Shown here piece by piece: positions 58,041 to 64,000 of a stretch of DNA of 64,000 nt (its first letter is position 1; each line of letters starts with the position of its first letter). A program made the translations under genes and the position numbers. The stretch covers positions 165,001 to 229,000 of the forward strand of contig JAODUO010000948.1 of the NCBI GenBank assembly GCA_025642075.2, given 5' to 3'. The notes below the pieces were generated by a model, which did no database searches, was not told the origin of the DNA, and saw only the letters and a list, made by a program, of their open reading frames with translations. This DNA comes from Ridgeia piscesae (lineage: Eukaryota; Annelida; Polychaeta; Sabellida; Siboglinidae).

Positions 58041-60511
58041 TAGCACAGTGCAATGACCCATCGTTTGTGAGTATGCCTTGAACTGTTCATAATGAAAACT
58101 AAGTTAATATTGTTATAGAGGTAAATGATGTTTTTAATACAAGCTGACCATATTATGGTTGGTGTACCGGTACACATGTTCATAATATATGTGTGTGTAA
58201 AATACAAACTGCTACATAATGGAGATTTACACAGTGATGGCAAATTATGTAGGCATTGAAATAAAATATTCCTCAGTATAAAATCTGATGTAAGATGTAT
58301 CAGGTAGCTTGTTTTCCCCCTGCTTGTGAAAGATTAATGCCAGTAACAACAAATAGTAAATGGCAGCAATTTAGAGTCTACCTATTGTTGCATGGAACTC
58401 ATCAACATTTTGCAGAAGAGGTTAATTATTGCAATTTAATCATTGGCTAAAATATAAAAATGGTGACACCAACATTTAAAAGTGTCTCGAAAATCAATTG
58501 ATTTGACAGGGAATGACCCTTCTAATCATTGCTAGTTGTTACCAGTTCAGTGTTGTAAACTAATTCAGTGTTTTCTCTGCTATATGACGAGCGAGGTGGA
58601 CTAATTTGCTGTTTTTTCTAAACCACCTCTCTCAAAATTGCCACCACTTGGCTGTGTTCTGTGCCCGAGCTGACGACTTGCTAATGATGCTACAAACAAG
58701 TCTACATGCTAACTTGTAATTTCTTTCCCCACTATATATGCCAGGGAATAGATGTACACTTCATGGTGCACTGTTTTAAAGTTATTTTTTAAAACCCCCA
58801 GGCCCCCATAACAGTGTGGGTTGCACCTTCAGCACTTGCTCAGCTCACTCTACCATCGTGCCATCATTTGACCCAGGGAACACTGTAATTCATTAACAAT
58901 TCTAATCTTGAGTGATATTTGTCAATCTCATGTAATAGCTAATTTTCTGAAATGGTTGGCTAGCATTGTGCAGTTACCCAGTAATTATGTGAGATAAAAA
59001 AGATGTAACAAATACTAGCATACTCTGTATGGGACAAATTAAACATGATTGTATTTTTGCCATGACACTTCCCTGAGAAATGGAGTACCCGGTAGTATTA
59101 GTACTGTAGAAGATTACTTGGAGCACCTACTCCATCTGTACTTTAATTCTGTAAGATCTTTTTTGTTCTATTTTCTCTTATTTATAGGATGAAGACAAAA
59201 TTAATAATTATTATGCTTTGTATGTCTTCAGCATTTATATACAATTGTTGTAATTCTGAAAAAAAATCACCATTATAATGACTGTCATTCTGTCCCATGT
59301 AGTTGGTACACTGTACTTGTTTTCTGAGATGAGAAGTACTTGAACTTAGTTAATCGTTTACTTCAAGTAACTAAAGCATACCGGGGGGGGGTACTTAGAA
59401 ATGTGTTTGATCAAAATTCATGACTACTTGTGGATTTCTCTATCAACTGTTGTAAATTTTAATTATTTATAATAAAATGTGATATTGTACTGTGACACTA
59501 TGCTCAATGACATGTAGTGTTTGCAACAAATCATTTATTACTAAAGATCATTGGAAATATCTTGGAAACTGATTAATGCATACTGATTAATGCAATTATC
59601 ATGTTAGACAAATTGTCCATAACATCTATTGGGAAATATGCCCAATGAAAAACCCACAATACTATGCTAAATCTAGAATGTTGAGTACACTGTACAATTT
59701 GCAACAAATAAATTATCTGCAGAGGTGGTCTGAACTATAAACTGTTGCAAACCAGATGGCTTGATGTGCTGTTTATTTATAAAGCATCCTTTGACGTCGT
59801 GCAGACAATACATGCAAGGAGTAATTCATATGTAGTAATGTTCTACATATTGAGAAACTTGCACTGTACTCCGGTAAAAAGTTCAAGCTATGTGAGTACT
59901 TTGCTCCGGTTCATGTACTCACCAGTAAGTCTGCGTACCCGGCTATAGACAGTGGTGGATATTTCTGTATGAATAATCTATATGCACGTTATTTGCAGCA
60001 TGGCTGAATGATTCCCAGAGAAGTTCAGATGGTGTTCGATTGATCAGGCGTACCCGGAAGTAAAACACACTATATAAACAATACCATATAAGTAGGACTG
60101 TTTTATTTGTTTGATAGGTGTCAGAACTGTAGGAGGCATGATGAGGTTGGTCCTCTACTGATAAATATAAAAATGAAGGGTTAGAAATTTGGATTAGCCG
60201 GTATTGTTTAGTAGACTATATGCCTTTTGGTTTGTGTATTAACGAATTCACGGAACACGTGCCACCATGCCACAGCGTGGATCTGCCCAATGCCTAAGCA
60301 ATTATCAATTATTCAAAGCTGGCGTAAATTCAATCAAAATTGGCACGCCATGCATGATGCAAAGCGTAAGTTTATTCGAACAGAAAATTCTGTGAAATCT
60401 GCGACATGGCAAGGACTGCGTGGCGTGCTGTTTGCGGCGCTGAAACGTGACGAATAATTATAATATAGCCAACCAATAAACGACACGAGCATTATCACCG
60501 TGAAGTTACCG

Positions 60512-60519
60512 TGACGTCA
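60512..60519 (+). promoter_or_regulatory. Consensus CRE (TGACGTCA) upstream of the THAP gene
   Basis: The perfect palindrome TGACGTCA lies 101 bp before the ATG at 60621, a typical promoter-proximal position for CREB/ATF binding. A single 8-bp match could be chance; position raises the odds. Confidence 0.45.
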
Positions 60520-60620
60520 TCGGTTCCTACAAAGTCGGATATAATAATAATATGTCACTTCTGTACTGTTCGCCGGATTTTAGCAGGTCGGTCTTTTTGC
60601 AATGAAACTACAATTACACC

Positions 60621-60989
60621 ATGCCGTATTGTTCCGCGCTAGGTTGTAACAATCGGCATAAAAGTTCGATTACAAATCAAGAGTTGTCTTTCTTTAGTTT
60701 CCCAGTCAACAGACATGAAGGGAATCTATGGATTAAAAACTGCGGACGGGTTGGTTGGAAACCCTCGAGATTCAATCGAATTTGTTCGGCGCATTTCGAA
60801 GAAGCATGCTTCGAAGTAGATATGTATGTTGAGTTAATGGGGCAAGACCCAACGAAGCGTCGGCGACGCAGAACGCTGAAGCCCGGAGCAGTGCCGACAA
60901 TATTTCACCATGAACAACAGCCGATCTCCGGGCCCGGGGATCGACGACAACGCTACCGCAAACGCCCAGTGATGTCAAATGGCATAAAG
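60621..60989 (+). CDS. THAP-domain protein, first coding exon
   Basis: THAP domains are about 90-residue C2CH zinc modules that bind DNA, found in transcription regulators and P-element-like transposases. Here the zinc ligands are Cys4, Cys9, Cys55 and His58 (RICSAHF). The conserved Trp37 lies in LWIKNCGR, and the closing AVPTIF box spans residues 90-95, all in the expected order, so the domain is complete. The ATG has A at -3. The frame ends with donor AAAG|GTATGG after codon 123, phase 0. After the domain the sequence is basic and Gln/Arg-rich (RRQRYRKRP). The gene continues to the right, so its class (host THAP factor or transposase-derived) cannot be decided here. Confidence 0.93.
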
Positions 60990-63560
60990 GTATGGTATGT
61001 AGTATGGAAATTACCTGTTTTAATACCTTTTGAGATATCGTTAGAAGGCTATTTAATCGCCATGACAAGCATATGAGTGAAGTGTTTATAAGAATCCAGG
61101 CATTATGAATAGGATTGGTTGTTTACATCCCGCGGGCGATAATACCACGACTTTAATTAAAGTTGATTATGTTAGGTTTTTTATTGGGTAATTTCATGAA
61201 GTATACAGTGGACATGAGTCATATTTTATGATACCAAAACAGTTAAATTATATAACTGAACATTTATGGTGGGGGTTTAGGTATACCGGGTTTTATTGGT
61301 GGCCCGGCCTGGTCAAGCCTGGTGTCCTATATACACTATAGTTGTATTACTGTTTTTTTTTTTTTATAAATACTTGTGAATATCGCTATGGACTGCAATT
61401 TTAACAGATAACTAAGTGATTATAGTTGCTTCATAAGATTCTTCTTTATTATGTATTTTTAGGGAGTCAATTGAACACGTACATTTAATATTAACTGACT
61501 ATTATAGTCTGTATATATTAGTTACAACGTTAATGACTATATTATATATGAGGTCTCATTGACATTGAACTTTTTTCTAGAACATTTACGCTAGGCTGCC
61601 CTTTCTATGCTGGCACTGAGGGTGGTCACTGACAGGGTGCAATCATACGCAGTGGTTTTTTACGTCCCAGATTGAGACGGGACCAACATTAAAGTGATTC
61701 ATTGATTCACAAGGGATACACAGTCTCCAATGTTCGGAGCCAGGTTTTAGCACCAAATATACCATGTCTGCTGGGACCAGATATTGAACTGGGCCGCCGG
61801 CGTGCCAGACAGATGTGCTAACCACTACACAATCTGTGCCTCTCAGTCAAACTATACTATGTAAATTCAGACAGAGGCAGAGACATTAACCTAATATTCT
61901 GTGCAGCTATGTGTTTAAATGTTGCCACAAGAATGACAAATAATAAATGTGTAGAATAAAAAATCCTTTAGCAAGAAGATAAATATCATCATAGCATGTT
62001 TTCATTTAACCTGTACAGAATGTATTTTATTTAAAGAGTAACTTTAAATAAACACCATGTATTTATTATAGGAGCATAAGTTTTGATCCAAGAATTTTTT
62101 AAAGCATTTTAATAAATTTTTAACATTCAAATATCAGATTGCTAAGAGCAATACATAGCCCTGTGATATCCATGATATTCAGATCTCCAATGGCACTGTC
62201 TTCTGAAGTTAAGTCCAACAGGACAGAGATGTGACTAAAAAATAAACTGGACCGATCTGCTGGGACACTAAAATCTTGACACATGTAAAATATTGACTCG
62301 TATTTTAAAACACAAAAGTTTGCACATAATTCTGCAGTTAGCTACACTAACTTTTCATAAGTTTCACCATTTTATACTAAGATTTAGGTCTTCTTTATGG
62401 GAATTATCGCCGAATATTGATGTTGGTTATTAGACATTTGCTAGCTTCAGTCTCTGATGAAGTTTTGAAACATTGTTATGTCAATATCTGTATATTACTG
62501 TAAACAACTGCATAAACACCAAGGGCGATTAAATTGGGAAAATCTAAAATACATGTAATACAGTGTCTTTTGTGACCAACAATGCGCATTGTGCAATCGA
62601 ACAGAATCAAACATTTATTTGCCGACAACTTATGATGGTTGAAACATATTCATCAAATTATCTACTTGTCCACTGGACAAGTAGAAGTAATAGTTCACTT
62701 GTTTGTACAACAGTGGACTTATTCGAATGTAATTATTAACAATGGACTTGTCCCAGGAAGAAATAAATTTTGCAACCTACTTCACTGTAAGTAAATTAAT
62801 TTCCCCCAATTTAAATAACTTTCTTAACATCAACATATATGTGGCCAGTATGCACTACCATTCCCACAGTTTCAAAACATAATTTACAGTTGAATAGCAT
62901 ATACATAATCCTACCAAAAGTGTGTATGTTTTTTTACCAAGAAAAGTACATTTACTGAAGAAATTTACTAAAATTATGTTAAATGTATTAGAGAATGGAG
63001 TAATGATTACAAGTCCAGTCCAGTCTGCAAACAGCCATGTTGTCCCATTGACAACAAGTAGTATAAATTTCACTTGTCCGGTGGCAAATCCAGTTGTCGC
63101 GGGCTGATGGACAAGTGGAATTTCAAGCCCTGCATACCATATACACATGTATTCCATTTGAGTAAGTGCATGCAAGAATTACACACATAATAGTCTTGTG
63201 GATGTAGGGAACTTTGATAAGAAAATATAGGATATAAGAAAAGGTGATAAAGAATTAATCCAAAGTTACTTTAGGGTTGCCTTTATAACAAATCTAGCAA
63301 GGGTGGGCATTTACATAAGCATGGGCATTTTCTTGGGAGTTTAGGGTACTAAAATCGGTCGATCTGTGTAGTGATTCAAAGCGTTAATTTTGAATAAAGA
63401 AATAACAAAATACAGTTATTTAGATAAAATATGGAGTGCTCACAGTGGTGGCTTTTCTTTCCAGCTGACTAATTTAGTTATCGTTCATTCCCTAGGTGGT
63501 GCCATGTTGCCCCAATAATCTAGTTTATAGTTATTATAATAATACAATTATTTGTTCCAG
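60990..63560 (+). other. Intron 1 of the THAP gene, with a SINE copy
   Basis: About 2.6 kb with no other exon I can support. A tRNA-derived SINE lies at 61635-61855. Minus frame 62855-63175 shows no known motif. Confidence 0.5.
61635..61855 (-). mobile_element. tRNA-derived SINE-like element, family S2
   Basis: The minus strand reads A-box TAGTGGTTAGC (61817-61827) and B-box-like GTTCAATATC (61780-61789) at tRNA-like spacing, then a body unlike family S1. Only one copy is in the window. It is not a functional tRNA gene: the arms do not close. Confidence 0.65.
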
Positions 63561-63662
63561 ACGCAGCCACTGTGTGAAGCTGCAGCCCAGGCAAGCCAAG
63601 ACAGCAAAATACAAGGTCAAGGTCCTCTTTGTGCCAAAAACAAACAGTCTTATGTCAGACAG
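63561..63662 (+). CDS. Probable second exon of the THAP gene
   Basis: Acceptor TTGTTCCAG, 34 codons open in phase 0 (TQPLCEAAAQASQDSKIQGQ onward to YVRQ), donor CAG|GTGTGT. The phase fits the first exon. The peptide is a linker-like stretch without known motifs, so support is splice signals and phase only. Confidence 0.5.
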
Positions 63663-64000
63663 GTGTGTTACCAATCAGAGGTGTGTGCTGAGTGCTGACA
63701 CAGTTTTTTTTCCATAAATTTTTACATGTTTTTTCGAGGCGGAGTGTGATTGTTTAGACTTTGTCGCATCTTTTGCAGTGTATCTCTATAATTGTTAAAA
63801 GTTATTTATTTGCACTTTTTAGGCAGTTTGTTTATAGAAATATGACGTATGTCAAAATGGTGTCGACTGTCACACTTTTATTTTATAGTAATAGAGAAAT
63901 GGTGTGGCCACCTAGCGACTAAACTGTGAAACTGCTAAACAATGTACATTATCCCTAGTTCTAAAAATTGTGCTCTAGGGGCTAGGGCCACATTTTACTT
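63663..64000 (+). other. Intron 2 of the THAP gene, presumably, to the window edge
   Basis: AT-rich sequence without exon, repeat or RNA gene that I can identify. Confidence 0.35.

Larger units (their letters stand above)
57078..60511. other. Intergenic region before the THAP gene
   Basis: Repeat families D (57370-57540) and A (57769-58040) are present; the rest is AT-rich with short random frames. Plus frames at 59745-59948 and 60227-60457 show no recognisable motif. Confidence 0.45.

Noticed and set aside
60772..61068. 98-codon minus frame across the THAP exon
   Set aside because: Shadow of the THAP coding exon in the opposite strand.
61780..61830. tRNA gene on the minus strand
   Set aside because: Good A box, weak B box and no complete cloverleaf; the conserved body beyond the boxes points to a SINE.

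Overview
This is animal nuclear DNA, not bacterial. Genes are split into many short exons with GT...AG borders, introns are long and full of repeats, and there are non-LTR retrotransposons, tRNA-derived SINE-like copies, MITE-like foldback elements, microsatellites and large minisatellites. My best guess is an amphioxus (Branchiostoma) or another invertebrate deuterostome. It rests on the vertebrate-like NUP107 with 27 coding exons and on minisatellites sitting at intron ends, which I recall (from memory, unverified) being reported from amphioxus. The species is inference.

Layout. At 74-743 (+) is the last coding exon of a gene entering from the left; it looks like the cytoplasmic tail of a membrane receptor, full of tyrosine motifs. 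At 4463-5693 (+) lies a GC-rich gene I do not recognise, in two overlapping frames that need a frame change to be read through. From 5.7 to 14.4 kb I see no convincing gene, only nested transposon-like elements, a 69-bp tandem repeat and microsatellites.

The centre, 14794-46842 on the minus strand, is one complete gene: NUP107, the nuclear pore Y-complex scaffold protein. I placed 27 coding exons whose splice phases all agree, giving 958 codons plus stop (human about 925 residues). Its introns carry at least six minisatellites. In several of them the repeat unit contains a copy of the adjoining exon-intron border: the exon 12 donor (30-bp unit, about 22 copies), the exon 14 acceptor (31-bp unit, about 31 copies), the exon 6 donor (51-bp unit, about 10 copies) and the exon 9 acceptor (a copy inside a ~200-bp higher-order repeat). 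A 2-kb array of a 22-bp unit fills the 5' part of the last intron. This splice-site capture by tandem repeats is the most interesting signal in the window.

Upstream of NUP107 lies a degenerate non-LTR retrotransposon (about 47.82-50.94 kb, +) with endonuclease and reverse transcriptase. It has an internal stop, frameshifts and a lost catalytic aspartate. Next is a three-exon gene (51234-54861, +) with an N-terminal C4 module resembling a ZAD and two nearly identical C2H2 fingers on consecutive exons. At 55075-57077 is a 2-kb element with terminal inverted repeats, a ~165-bp internal satellite and two large hairpins. The right end starts a THAP-domain gene (60621 onward, +) with a consensus CRE about 100 bp upstream; a second exon at 63561-63662 fits in frame, and the gene probably leaves the window. 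The genes show no obvious functional link beyond neighbourhood.
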